From NCBI GenBank assembly GCA_047967505.1, contig CM106538.1: DNA of 64,000 nt; one strand, given 5' to 3'. A program made the translations under genes and the position numbers. This DNA is from Dipteris shenzhenensis. Lineage: Eukaryota; Polypodiophyta; Polypodiopsida; Gleicheniales. Positions 33,480 to 44,827 of the stretch are shown in pieces (within the stretch, counting starts at the first letter, position 1; every line of letters begins with the position of its first letter). Below the pieces are notes generated by a model. It was given only the letters and a program-made list of their open reading frames with translations, did not search any database and had not been told where the DNA came from.

Positions 33480-34790
33480 ACATCATGCTTTAAAAAAAGA
33501 ATAAACCCTCAGGAATGGTTCCACCTATTCCTTTTTGGAGATGTGGGGATAGGGAAACCCTTCACGCTCATGTTATTTGTCCAAGCATTGCTACAATTCT
33601 ACTCACACAACGAAACTTCTAATGTTGACTTGCCAGAGTGATGCTTTTGGCTTACACTGGTAGAGCCGCACACTCTATCGATGGTACGACTTTACACACA
33701 GCCCTACACCTACTGTTGCTTTCATGCTCATACATAGCCCTATGTACAGAAAAGCTACAGAGAGTGTTTGAAATGTACAAGCAGTTGCAACTGCTGGTCA
33801 TAGATGAGAGCTTCCTTATTAGGCTAAACACCTTCATTGCAGCCGACTCACGCCCGTGGAAAATAATGCACAACCACGAGCAACCATTTGGTGGAGTTGA
33901 TGTATTGCTTCGTGGAGGCCTATGCCAAGCAAGCCCCACCAAGTAATCCTAGATATTCAGTGAAAGATATACATGTTCTACTTTGCTTGGATCGTATTGG
34001 AAATCCCAACTGCTTTACTACAAAGTTGATAAACTACTGCATCAAAATAATCTAACTTTCCTTGACTTGCTCAACAAAATTAGAGTTGCCTCACAGTCTG
34101 ATGCCGACCTCGAATATAAACAAATAGCACCTCAAAAGAACCACCACGTAAACATACTGCGCCCCCCCCCCTCTTCTACACAAAAACTTCAAAAGACAAG
34201 CACAACATATACTTCTTCAACATGCTAGAATCACATACTCAAAGCGAAAGACATGAGGCATAGAACATGTAGCAAAACTAGAAAAGCTCCGAGAGGGCTC
34301 CGAGGGCGACTTCCAAAAGACTGTTGGGCTACACCACAAACTATGCTTGAAACCATGAGTGATCATAGAAATATGTCTGGGAACCTAAAATAGACAATGG
34401 GATAGTACTAGAATGGTGTAGATGGCGTCTTCAAGGGCAGCAACATGGAAAACCAAGCCATATGTGCTCTGGATCGAGTTCAGTGATCGGAATGTAGGTG
34501 TACAAGAGCATTCATAAAACAAACATCTCTACAAAATAGACACACCAAAAAATATGGCACCATGTTCCAAATTGGGAAGAATCAATTCAACACCATGTTA
34601 CCGAAATGATTCTCGGTTCAACATGCAGCTGCACCTCTCCTAAGGGCTGGCAATGGACTCGCTTGCATTCGATCCTTCCAACATCAAAGCGCATGGACTA
34701 GTTTATACTGCTCTCGTCAAACCTTTCTCTTATCAAAATTAGAACCAAAACATATCAAGATGGACCCAATGGTGCCGGAAGAAATCTCGC
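33480..34790 (+). pseudogene. Helentron-like PIF1 helicase region, copy 2
   Basis: The best-preserved frame is 33638-33946: AYTGRAAHSIDGTTLHTALH, EKLQRVFEMYKQLQLLVIDE and PFGGVDVLLRGGLCQASPTK, corresponding to helicase motifs Ia, II and III. It then reads YYKVDKLLHQNNLTFLDLLN (34018-34077). C-terminal motifs are repeated near 34610-34790 with frameshifts. The Walker A Ser/Thr position is Pro (GIGKP). Together with copy 1 it shows that the ancestral element encoded a full PIF1-type helicase. Confidence 0.8.
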
Positions 34791-34860
34791 AATTAAGATT
34801 AACTCACACATGGCCATTCGACACAACTACAAGACTTCGTGTTCCACCACAACATGTGAC

Positions 34861-36230
34861 ACCACATTGACAATAGACCACCCACTACTTTTTACAACAA
34901 TGGGTTTGGCACCTGTTCGGCATAATGACATCCTCACTTCAAAAAACATTCACAGCTAGGCCCATTGAATAAAATTCATCTTGTTTATTAACATCAGTTT
35001 TTTGGACAAAAGTTCGATGTTAATAACAGTGACAACGTCTTCAATGATTATTTCAATGTGAGTTCCATGCTAGGTTTATTGGAAATATATCATTAAGAAA
35101 AAGGATAAAAAATGCCCGCTAGAATTTGAAATAGCTGACTATTATGCATGTATGTACTAGGCCAACTAGCTCTACAAGCTCATAGGTGCAAAGCTCTCTT
35201 TTTTTTTTTGTTCGATTCACATTGTATGTTTGCTTACAAGTAACTTTATTTGAAGAGTTCCTCTTATCCATAACATACCACAAGCTAATGGTAGGATATC
35301 TTACATAGCCTGGCTTGACATCCTACTCATCTCAATCTAGCCACCCTTTTTCAAAGAAAATTTTCAATTTATCTTTGTCCTAGATATGTTACATAGCCTA
35401 GCTTGACATCTCAATCTAAGGGGACGAGCATTTTCCGAGCGAAATCTTCTGAGCGTCCGAGCGAAGGAAAAAAAAAGCTTCCAACTATGCAAAAATATGA
35501 CAAAAATGGATCAGAAGAAAACATAATTTCACTTAGAAATATGAAAAGTATTATAGGAATGCCTATTTTATACACGAATATTTATGTGAATCATTGGGAA
35601 TGGTGAGAACATAATGGGATGGCTTTTGAAGAAACCCACATGTAAAGTAGACTTCTCTATGAAAATTCCCTTATGATCCTTCTTACAACTTTTTACTTAA
35701 TAGGGGGTGACATTGAAAAACCTCTCTCAACCTATCTTCATGAAAGGGTTTCTCCAAAGAAAACTCATTGAAGCAAGCCATCAAGCTAGTTTCGCCAACG
35801 AAACCCCTTTGAACAAGGTCTTTCAAGGTAGTTTCACTGGCGAAACTACCTTGGACAGCACTTTTAAAAGTGACATAACTTTCACATCCAATGTCCAAAT
35901 ATAGTCATTCAGCCACTCAAATTGATCGGAAAACCCCATTTGAGCACATCTATGGGGTTATATTTTGGAAAAACTTGAATATATAGTATTAAATATTACA
36001 TGTATTTTATGAGAGTGATATATAATCCCAAGTTAATACTTATTTACAGTAATTTAAACTTTTGTAGAAACATGTCCATAAATATCTTGTTATTAATACT
36101 ATAAAAACACTTGAAAGATATTGCCATATGATATAAATGTGTTTAATAAGTAATTATTTATGTATAATATTATTATATTGAGAGTGATTATGAGGGACGT
36201 TTCTTAAATGAATTATTTTTCAATACTTTT
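34861..36230. other. Gene-free AT-rich DNA
   Basis: No gene is supported. It includes a poly-T run near 35200 and a short repeat-peptide block at 35740-35870 listed separately. Confidence 0.45.
35785..35853. repeat. Two short palindromes in a repeat-like block
   Basis: CAAGGTAGTTTC and GAAACTACCTTG form a perfect 12-bp hairpin with a 6-base loop at 35824-35853. A related GTTTCG-CCAA-CGAAAC lies at about 35788-35803. The reading FANETPLNKVFQGSFTGETT suggests an imperfect peptide repeat. I do not call a gene. Confidence 0.7.
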
Positions 36231-36237
36231 TTAAGGT

Positions 36238-36690
36238 AATAACAAGGGTACAAAGGGATGTCTATGTAATAACAAGGGTACAAAGGGATGTCTATGAATA
36301 AGAAGATTTATGTTATGTAAAAATGAATGAGTTACTAGTCTGTATAATTTTATGATAAAGGGATCTAGTTCTAATGAAAATAAAAGTGTAAAAACTATGT
36401 TTCCTAAAGAAATACTATTTTTAAAATCTCTTGAAAAACACGCTCGTATAAACCTGCTCATAGGTTTTTGCTCGTAAAATTGACGCATCCTCAATCTAAC
36501 CACCTTTCTTCAAAGAAAATTTTCAATTCATCTTTTCCTTTTGCTTTACTCTTGACTACACTAACAGCTAGTCATGCCTTTATGACACTTGTTTATACCC
36601 ATGACATTATTTTGTAATGTCATGCCTTTATGACACTTGATCATACCCATGACATTATTTCTGACACTTGTTTATACCCATGACATTATT
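36238..36690. repeat. Short tandem duplications
   Basis: TAATAACAAGGGTACAAAGG plus GATGTCTATG occurs twice in tandem at about 36237-36296. A second repeat built on TTATGACACTTG and ATACCCATGACATTATTT occurs about three times at 36578-36691. No coding signal is present. Confidence 0.85.
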
Positions 36691-37214
36691 TTGCTCTCAC
36701 TACATCTTGTAATCGTCTTGATACACGCCTTGACCTTGGACCAAATCTAAGAACATAAACACTTGTAACTAGATTTTGAAAAGAATTACTTGAACTACAT
36801 TTGCAGACTCAAGATCTCTACTTGTTAGAGGAGTGAAAAAAATAGGTAGTTGAACACATTGGAGTAATTATGATACCCTGGGATGAATTGGGGATTATAA
36901 ACACCAAACATAGGTGAGAGGTGAGGACATACAAGCACACACCACATAATAACTCCCTAATAACTATACGCTACTTGCATTATGGACAAAATTTATTTAC
37001 ACAAAACCAATTGTCGGTTTAGGGCTATTCAGAGCTATGTGTCTTGAGAAACTCTTTGTTCCCTTTTACTCCAAGAAGGTTGAGATTAATTCCAAATGCA
37101 CAAGACCGTAAGATTTGTCTTATATGTTGAGATAGTACCATAAGCTTTTGTCTTATTTCACCAAAAGCTTTGTGTCTTATGGTTAAGAAGGCATAAAATG
37201 ATGTTGAGTTTTTA
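36691..37214. other. Downstream flank of the receptor kinase gene
   Basis: No gene. It is expected to hold the kinase gene's 3' UTR and polyadenylation site, which I could not place. Confidence 0.4.
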
Positions 37215-40200
37215 TCATAAGCTTTTGTGACTCACAATAGTAGAGAGAGTGATCCAGGTGCTAGTTGAGGGCAATGGAGTGGGCCTCTTACTTCGCAAAA
37301 GCAATTCTAACACTTCTCTCATGGGGGGTCTATCTCTTGGAGACTCTTCACAACATAGGAGAGCCACCCTCAAAACTACACTTATCTGCTCCTCTATACT
37401 GTGAGCTTCCAATGTTGAAGCTTCACACCTCAAGGTGTCGTCTACTGCCTCAAGTGTCTTGTCTAGAGAGAGGGCAGTGTGACACCACGATACCAGAGTC
37501 TGGCCACCATTGAATTTTTCACTCGTTGGCCGCTCTCTTGTCAACATCTCCAAGAGCAGCACGCCATAACTGTAAACATCTGCTTTGGGAGTTACCATGC
37601 CGGCTTGAGCATACTCTGTTGATACAACAACAAATCTTAGAGACTAGAAATATATTGAATTTGACGAGTGAAAACACAACTAATGTGTGTAGCAAGCAAC
37701 GGTAAGCAGGAGCTGCAAGACGGCAGAAAGGCGCAGGATCAGGTAACTTACCAGGAGCCATGTAACCTATCGAACCCCTCAAGACTGACGATGTTTGGGA
37801 TCCGTTACTCCGAGAGTCCAAAAGCCTTGCGACTCCGAAGTCAGCCACATGTGGCTCCATGCTTTCATCCAGCAGAATATTACTGGGTTTGAGATCACAA
37901 TGTATGATAGGATCACTCCCGCAATCCTCATGCAAGTAAGTCATGGCTTGTGCAACACCCACTGCAATATTGAACCTAGTTACCCAATCCAGCTCGCAGG
38001 TCTCGTTGCCGTGCAAGTGCTTATCCAGGTTGCCGTTCGTGATGAAATCCAAAATCAAGGCCTTTCTGACGGAGTTGGAGACACCACCTAGTATTCTTAC
38101 CAAATTTCTGTGACGGACTTTACCTAGCGTTCGGCATTCTGCGATGAAGAATCTATGACTGTGCTCCGAATGTGTCAATGTCTTGATGGCTATCGTTTTG
38201 CCATCAGGGAGAACGCCCTTGTGTATTATGCTGGAGCCCCCTGCCCCAATTATGTTGCTGTCACTGAACCCGCTTGTAGCAATCCACAGATCCTTCTCCG
38301 TCAAATGCAAAAGCTCCCAACGTGAAGTTGGTAATGCCAATCCCCAGTCCTGCAGCGACAAATTGGAGCCCCGAGAACAGCCATAGATTGCTATCAGTAC
38401 AGCTAGAAGGCACGCTAACCCCGTGAAGCAGGCCGCAAGGGCAACTACAACCAGCTTCTTGCTCCATTTTCGCTTCTCCATCCGCGACGTGTTGGAAATA
38501 TTCTGACTCGATATTATGCAAGCTGGTAAGGGCAACCCACACAGGCCAGGGTTGCCGAGATAGGAAGTATTGGGAAACGTCCATAATTGACCTGCTTGCG
38601 GGATCTCTCCGGAAAGCTGATTATTGGTGACATTGAAAATTGCGAGACCATGTATGTTAGTCAGGGTGGATGGGATCTCACCATGTAAGCCGTTATTTGA
38701 CAAGTCCAAAGACTCCAAATGTGTCAAGTCGCCAAAGTTTGAAGGAATACGACCACTTAGCCTGTTATTGGAAAGATTAAGGTAACGGATGCCAATCAGA
38801 GATCCCAAATCAGAGGGGATTTCGCCGACGAAGGAATTCCCTGACAGATCCAAGGATAGCAAGTCGGGGTCAAGGTTCCTGTATGTCGAAAGAATACCTT
38901 TCTCAATGATCCGGAAGTTTTTGTCGTCAAAAAATACGTCTATCCCGGTAGAGGGATTTCGGAAAGCCGGCAGACCGAAGGTCTTCGGAAGACTTCCAGA
39001 GAATCGATTGTCGGAAAGGTGAATCACTTGGACAGTTTGAGAGAAATTGAACATCCATTGTGGTAACCGTCCATGCAGAAAATTGTTGTTAAGCATGAGC
39101 AATTCAAGGCCTGTCAACTTGTTCAGCTCGGATGGCACCTTCCCTTCTAGGTTGTTATACCCGAGATCAAGAAACCGTAGGCTGGAGCAGTTTCCAAGTG
39201 AGCGAGGAATGCCACCACTGAGTTTATTCCCCGACAGGTCCAGAAAGTTATACTGCGTGAAGCTGGCGGCCACACTTTCGGAAAGGGTACCACTGAGAAG
39301 GTTGTCGGACAAATCTAGCTCTGACAAGCTTGTGAGGTTGGCAAACCAGAATGGATTCATGGTGCCCTGAATGGAGCTGGATCCTAAACCCAGGGTGTCC
39401 AAACCGGAGAGCCAACTTGGAAAATGACCGACAGCTAATTGATTGCCAGAAAGGAAAATTTCCCACAGCCTCCCGGAAAGATTGGAGAGACTTTCGGGAA
39501 TTGGGCCCGTGAAATAGTTGTTGTCGAGGTAGAGAATTTCGAGATTGGATGCATTTCCCAAGTGTTCGGGGATTCTACCTCGCAACTGGCAATCGGAGAG
39601 ATGTATCTCGACGAGGCGGGATAGAGAGCCCAGGCAGGAAGGTAGCACGCCCTGAAGAGGATTAGAACGCAGATCCAAGGATTCCAACGTCTGGTACAGC
39701 GAGCACACACATGATGGCAGGTCGGCTGTAATTTTGTTGTAAGACAGAACCATTTGTTGCAAGTGCGAGAGGGGACACAGACAGGATTGTAGATCATCTC
39801 CTGTAAGGGAGTTGGCACTTAAATCCACCACTTGTAACGAAGACATATTGGCTGGAATTGAGCCCGTAAGTTGATTATATGAGAGAACTAAGTGTTGGAG
39901 ATTTGTGAGATTTGAGAAGCAGGCGGGGATCTCACCTGTAAGAGCGGCTTGGTATGCTGACAGAGAAACAAGATGGGAGAGGGCACAGAGAGAAGCTAGG
40001 TTGTGTACCGTGGTATTAGAACTGAGATCCAAACTTTCCAACCGGGATAGCGCACCCAGATGAGGCGTGATGGAAGTTCCTCCCAAAAATAGAGTCTTGA
40101 GGTGGCTTATAGAACTAGACATATTGTTTGCCGGAAAGGAGCCATGTATATCATTGGAGGAGAGATCTAACAGTTGCAGATTGGTGAAATTGGAGAAGCA

Positions 40201-41163
40201 GGAGGGGATTTGAGCAGTGATCCCTGAGCCTGATGCTGATAGATTAGCGAGATTAGAGAGCTTGCACAAAGGGGACACATCCACTGTGATATTGGAATTG
40301 TAGCTCAAGTCTAGAGACTGCAGCTGCCGCAAAGAAGATGTGAAATTCACAAGCTGGGAGGCAGGGAATAAATAATTGGCGGAGAGATCCAAAGATTGGA
40401 GATTTGTGAGGTTGTGGGAGAAGCAGGCGGGGATCTCAACAGCGAGGTTGCAGTCATCTAGCGACAGATGAGCCAGATTAGAGATTGTGCACAAAGAAGC
40501 TAGAGAAGTGATATTAAAGATCCAACCCAGGTCCAAAACTTCCAATGGCGAGCTGGCGAGAGTGGATAGATCGATTATCATGTCGAGATTGTAGCTCAAG
40601 TCTAGAGACTTGAAATGCCGCAAAGAAGACATGTTTGGTGGAAGGGAGCCGATGATGTAATTGCGCGAGAGATCCAAACGTTGGAGATTGGTGAGGTTGG
40701 AGAAGCAGGAGGGGAACTCACCACTAAATCCGAAATCGGGTGCGGACACCAGAGTCAAATTGGAGAGATGGCACAAACAAGCCAGCGTGATATTGGACGG
40801 TAAACCGGAAAACCCGCTCGTGAAGCCGATGCGGAGGGCTTCTAAACTAGCGAGCTGGCATGCGGCAGCGACGAGTGCTTGTTGGGAGGCACTAATTGTA
40901 GCAAGAGCTTGGGCAGAAGGGAAACGGTATACGAATGGGGGGTCAGGCGGGGAGGGTAATAGGAGGGTGAGGGCGGTGACGCGGTGGAGGGAATCACAGG
41001 CGATGCCCTGCCAGAGGCAGCAATCTTTGTTGTTGTTGTTGTTGTTGTTGAGGAAGCGTTGGAGGGGAAGCAGGGCAAGGCGATCAGAAGGGCGACAAGA
41101 GAGTGCAAGGGTGAAGAACAAGATGAAGCCGCTCATCATCATCATCATGTGGTGCTGTGCCAT
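37215..41163 (-). CDS. LRR receptor-like kinase, one intron, non-RD kinase
   Basis: The coding sequence is complement(join(37215..37615, 37752..41163)), 1,270 residues. I chose the ATG at 41163 because it opens a hydrophobic signal peptide (residues 1-23); the in-frame ATG at 41319 would bury it. A cysteine-pair cap (CCLWQGIACD) follows a seven-Asn run. About 27-30 plant LRRs (LxxLDLSxNxLxGxIP) fill roughly residues 60-860. An island-like interruption (FDDKNFRIIEKGILSTYRNL) sits before the last LRRs, and a second cap ends in NPGLCGLPLPAC. A transmembrane helix is at about 901-925. The kinase has a G-loop GAGGSSIIHKG, Lys in AIKTL (~992), HCDLKPSN (~1085-1092), DFG (~1108) and MAPEYAQAG across the splice. 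Cys before the catalytic Asp makes it non-RD, as in many immune receptors. The protein is likely a plasma-membrane receptor; the ligand is unknown. It is the only intact host gene. Confidence 0.93.
37616..37751 (-). other. Intron (136 bp) in the receptor kinase gene
   Basis: On the minus strand the donor is CTCCTG/GTAAGT and the acceptor AACAG/AGTATG. Splicing joins GYMAP to EYAQAGMVTPKADVYSYG in phase 1, restoring the conserved APE motif. Without splicing the frame runs into unrelated residues and stops at 37519. Confidence 0.9.
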
Positions 41164-42160
41164 CGCCGCCCTTTGCACTTCTGCCTGCCCTCTAGGTATT
41201 ATTATATCTTTACAGTAGTCTTCAGAGTCCGCCCCACACACAAACTCTCTGTCAGCATTTTCCCAGCAGCACAAGGGACCATTGTCAGGCATCCATCCCC
41301 ACCATGCCCCTGAAAACACTCCATTTTAGCTCCAGCTCTCACGATCAACTTGAGAGCTGCCAATCCACGGTTAAGTTTAAAGGCCACACCTCTTCATGAA
41401 AGGCAAAAAAAAACCCCTTCTTTTATGATGTAGTGGTGTAGTTGAGGATTAAAACTCTTTTGTGGATTTCCATGAGTGATTTGGAAAAATAATAATTAAG
41501 TTGTGTGTTGTGTGTTTCAAATCCCATTGATGGAGATCATCCTACAAAGATTGCCTTTTAATAGCTCAACACCCTTTTAAAAATCATTTACTTTTTCTTT
41601 TGCATCCAATAGGGCTTGCTTTATCACTATACTAGTAGCCATTTGCTCCTAGTAGGCAGTGCTTATGTGCACTCTTGTTACTAATTGGTAATTGGAAATA
41701 TTTCAATTGAACATGTATTAATTTTAATATGTTTAATCATCTTATGATTGAAATGAGATATGCTCCATAGCCCTAATACACTATAGATTAAAATTATTCA
41801 TTTGATTTTCATGCAAAAGATAACACTTGTTACTCAATAACATAAAGAAAGGGATACAAATTTGGACAATGCCATTTGTTTACTATCGTTAGAGAAAAGA
41901 AGAAAGCTCATAATTTATAAAGGAACATCAACCATCCACCAATAAGGAAGTACATAATTACCAACACCATGCGTTTAAAATTAGATAGATGAAGAAGAAC
42001 ATGCGTATGATAATGATGATAACAGAGATGAAATGGCAACTCATTTGAAAAAAATGTAGGTGATCATGAATAAAAGAAGGAAGAAGCTACAAACAAAGAA
42101 GCCCATGACTAAAAAAAAGGTGAAAGAAATGAAAAGAGAGGTGGGTTGTTTATTGACATC
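41164..42160. other. Upstream region of the receptor kinase gene
   Basis: It is expected to carry the promoter. A TATA-like AAGATATAATAATACC lies on the minus strand at about 41196-41211, only ~40 bases before the ATG, so the real start site may be elsewhere. No gene lies further upstream to 42160. Confidence 0.4.
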
Positions 42161-42164
42161 AACA

Positions 42165-42300
42165 TTTTCAACTAGACTAGTTGCTATCTTCTGGAGAGAT
42201 TTTGAATAATAGACGGAAGAGGCCCATCACCTTCTTTCTTCTTTCTTCTATTGTTGACGGCTTCTCTAGAAGATATTGACTAGTTTGGTTGAGAATGTAG
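42165..42300. mobile_element. Foldback/MITE-like element, copy 1
   Basis: The left arm AACTAGACTAGTTGCTATCTT and the right arm (reverse complement AACCAAACTAGTCAATATC) form a ~50-bp imperfect terminal inverted repeat around GAGGCCCATCACCTTCTTTC. An inverted second copy is at 44606-44745. It is ~135 bp with no coding capacity, typical of a MITE. The transposase family is unknown. Confidence 0.7.
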
Positions 42301-43569
42301 GGAAATCTCATTTTCCTATCATGAGCCTCTTCCTCTACACTTGCTCCTTCTTCCATTATTCAATATCCCTCTATTTATTTTTTCCAAGCCAATTGACATA
42401 TTTTTAATTATTGTTCTCATCTCCCATCATTTTAAACCAATTGCCATAGTTTTATTACTATTCTTTGCTATGTCACTATCGTGTGTGTGTGTGTGTGTTC
42501 TTCTTTAAGAATCTACTTTTATGTAGCGATTCATGGAGACAAAATAAAAAAGAAGATGGGTTGCTGCACGATCAGGTGTAGCCAATCACCAAACTATTTT
42601 TGGGGAATTTTCTAGGGGGCACTCCGACATGCTTGTTGGTGAGATTTCAAATTGGGGGCTCTCATCAGGTTCTTTCCAATGTAATGATTGCCACCTGCAT
42701 AATGATGAGACTCGATCTATTAGAACTTGATGGCGTAATCATTTTGAACAATGTTGCAGAGCTTGACATGTGGCATTCCACGTGTAGATCATTGTTCACT
42801 ATTCCTTAGAAGCTAATCCCCCTCCTGCCAGCTCTGGCACCCTGCCAATCCCAACCACCATCCAGAATTGGAGAAAAACCCACAAAGTGAGTAGAATCTT
42901 AAGATTCTTTTTTTGTTCTCTCAAATTAAATGAATTTCACAATCACAAAGAATCAAAATTTAGAATAAATGATTTTTTTAAAAAATTTAAAAATCACTAT
43001 CCTTCGGATTGGTTTAGGAGGCTTTTGCAGGCTAATCCAATCCCTCGCATTGGATGAGGCTGCAAAAGCTAGCTAATCAAATCTTGGGGATCAGATTAGG
43101 CTACAAAATCCAGCTTATCCGATCCGAGGGACCGAATTTGGATGCAACCTCAAGTATTAATTATTATGTTTCAAGATTACACATGGAGATCCACAAAAGA
43201 GTTTCAATCCTTCACTATGGCACTCCCTTGTAAGAGGGAGTGCTAATAAATCAATGAAAAAGGGGATTTTTTTTTGCCTTTGAGGAGTTTTTCAAATATG
43301 AGGAAATATTCATTTGAGATGAGAAGGGATAACAAAATTGAAGTTCTCATGTCTCTTCATCCTTGTGCTTTTTGCAAACATCTTAATAATTGAAGAAGGT
43401 CACTACCCCCAAACGTCTTACATCATGATACATGGAAATCAGCTTTCTAAAATAATATTTCACCATTAGGGTCAACATTTGGTTTGCCCTCAGTTTATTT
43501 TTCTCTTTACCTTGCACTTTATCATGACTAGGGCAATGCTAAAAGTCTTGCATGAGGCCAATCGATTAA
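42301..43569. other. Gene-free DNA
   Basis: No supported gene. A short (GT)n run lies at 42481-42499. GATTAG/GATTGG-rich palindromic text at about 43000-43140 (TTTGCAGGCTAATCC, GGATGAGGCTGCAAAAGC) is an imperfect inverted repeat. Confidence 0.45.
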
Positions 43570-44480
43570 AAAATGTTGATGGGATATCAACAAAAAAATG
43601 TTGTAGGATGTTGACATTGAAGTACTATTGTGGTTTGCTCTCTTTCTAATTTCTCTCTCTCTGCCCCTTCATCCTAGTTGCAATTTGTCACAAGCATGAT
43701 TCTAGCTTGTAGATAGTTGAAAAAGTCTTTCATCATGCGAAACTGCTCCAACAACTTGATAATTAAAGTGGAGTGATAGAAAAAGTCATCCAAAAATCCC
43801 TTGCAAGTCAAGATGGATCTTGACTAGTTGAAATATACATAAAATGAAAACATGCAAGTCAAGATGGATCTTGCCTAGTTGCAATCTACATTATTAGAGT
43901 GGATGAACCATTGACTGAAGCATGTGCATGCCATTGAGCGTTTTATTTCATGCCTATGTATGATCTCATGCCAAAATTGTCCTCATTTCATTAGGTCATT
44001 ATAGCTATCTTCCTCTAAATGATACTTATTATGTAATACAGAGCTAGTTTTTACATTGTAAATTACATACTTTCATTGTTAATTGAAAACCTGATTGTTA
44101 TTATTTTTTCACTCTCCAAATTACATACTTTCATGCTTAGTTGAAAGCATAATTATTATTATTCTTTTGGGTGAAATGAAAATATCTTACATAGGAAAAA
44201 GTTTCATGTTAAAAACAAGGGTGCTTACAAAATTCAGGCAGAGGCTTGGCGACCTCAAGACTCACAAACTCAGAGTAGAATGTTCTTTTCTTGTGAATGA
44301 CCAGCCTTTTTTTAGAGAGTACTAGAAAGAAAGATTAGATTCATGAAAAGCAATGGTTTTTTTTTTTTAAAACGAAGAGAGGAATAACCTTGCAAATAAA
44401 ATTGAGTTACAAAAGAAAGAATAGATGAACCTCTTAAAAAAGGAGAGCAAAAACATAGGCTTTAATTCTAGCTATAACAT
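43570..44480. repeat. ~0.85-kb dispersed duplication, copy 1
   Basis: It shares text with 44828-45657, for example GTTGACATTGAAGTACTATT, CTCCAACAACTTGATAATTA, GTTTCATGTTAAAAACAAGG and AAAAAAGGAGAGCAAAAACA, in the same order. This copy contains an extra segment (~43790-43860) with a local duplication of CAAGTCAAGATGGATCTTG. No coding function is recognised. Confidence 0.88.
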
Positions 44481-44605
44481 AGTCAAATTGATTAGCCCAT
44501 ATGTTTTTCTTACTGAGATGTCTCAGATTACTGTCCATAGCCTCAATTACTTCCTCAAAAGAGATCTATTTCCATGTATTTAACCATCCTATTATACAGA
44601 CTTTC

Positions 44606-44745
44606 CATATGCAAACTAGTCAATATCTTCTAGAGAAGTCTTCAATAATAGAAGAAAAAAGAAAGAAGGTGATGGGCCTCTTCTGCACCTTCCTCCTTCT
44701 ATTATTCAAGATCTCTCTAGAAGATAGAAACTAGTCTAGTTTAAA
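44606..44745. mobile_element. Foldback/MITE-like element, copy 2 (inverted)
   Basis: It is a reverse-complement relative of 42165-42300: AACTAGTCAATATCTTCTAG at the left, GATAGAAACTAGTCTAGTTT at the right, and GAAGGTGATGGGCCTCTT in the centre. The arms pair over ~45 bp. It lies between the two copies of the 0.85-kb duplication. Confidence 0.72.
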
Positions 44746-44827
44746 ATATTGATGACAGTAAACATACCCATCTTCCTTTTCATCCCTCTCACCTTGTTTT
44801 TAGTGATGGGCTTCTTCATTTGTAAAT

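Larger units (their letters stand above)
31180..34860 (+). mobile_element. Helentron/Helitron2-like element, copy 2 (decayed)
   Basis: It is closely similar to 25915-29563 by eye, starting at CACCACTTTAAGAATAGAAC. It contains ELTNKDRRFATCIENLFFKT (31519-31578), MVRQIGPPIFFVTFF (31888-31932), SANRNFYYVSKSPA, a Walker A-like segment (FGDVGIGKPFTLM, with Pro where Ser/Thr is needed) near 33533, AYTGRAAHSIDG, LLVIDESFLI (Walker B-like DE, 33793-33822) and NLTFLDLLNKIRVASQSDAD. An in-frame 33-bp deletion removes the HxH site. A ~115-bp tandem duplication lies at about 31725-31895. The endonuclease is missing except for a short tail after 34818. This copy is more rearranged than copy 1. Confidence 0.82.

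Noticed and set aside
37519-37751. Read-through tail of the kinase frame without splicing
   Set aside because: It replaces conserved kinase sequence after MAP with unrelated residues, and clear GT-AG sites restore the APE motif.
40661-41218. 185-residue plus-strand frame
   Set aside because: It is the antisense shadow of the receptor kinase LRR region.
41161-41319. Upstream in-frame ATG at 41319 as start of the receptor kinase
   Set aside because: It adds 52 residues before a good signal peptide, so the ATG at 41163 is more likely.
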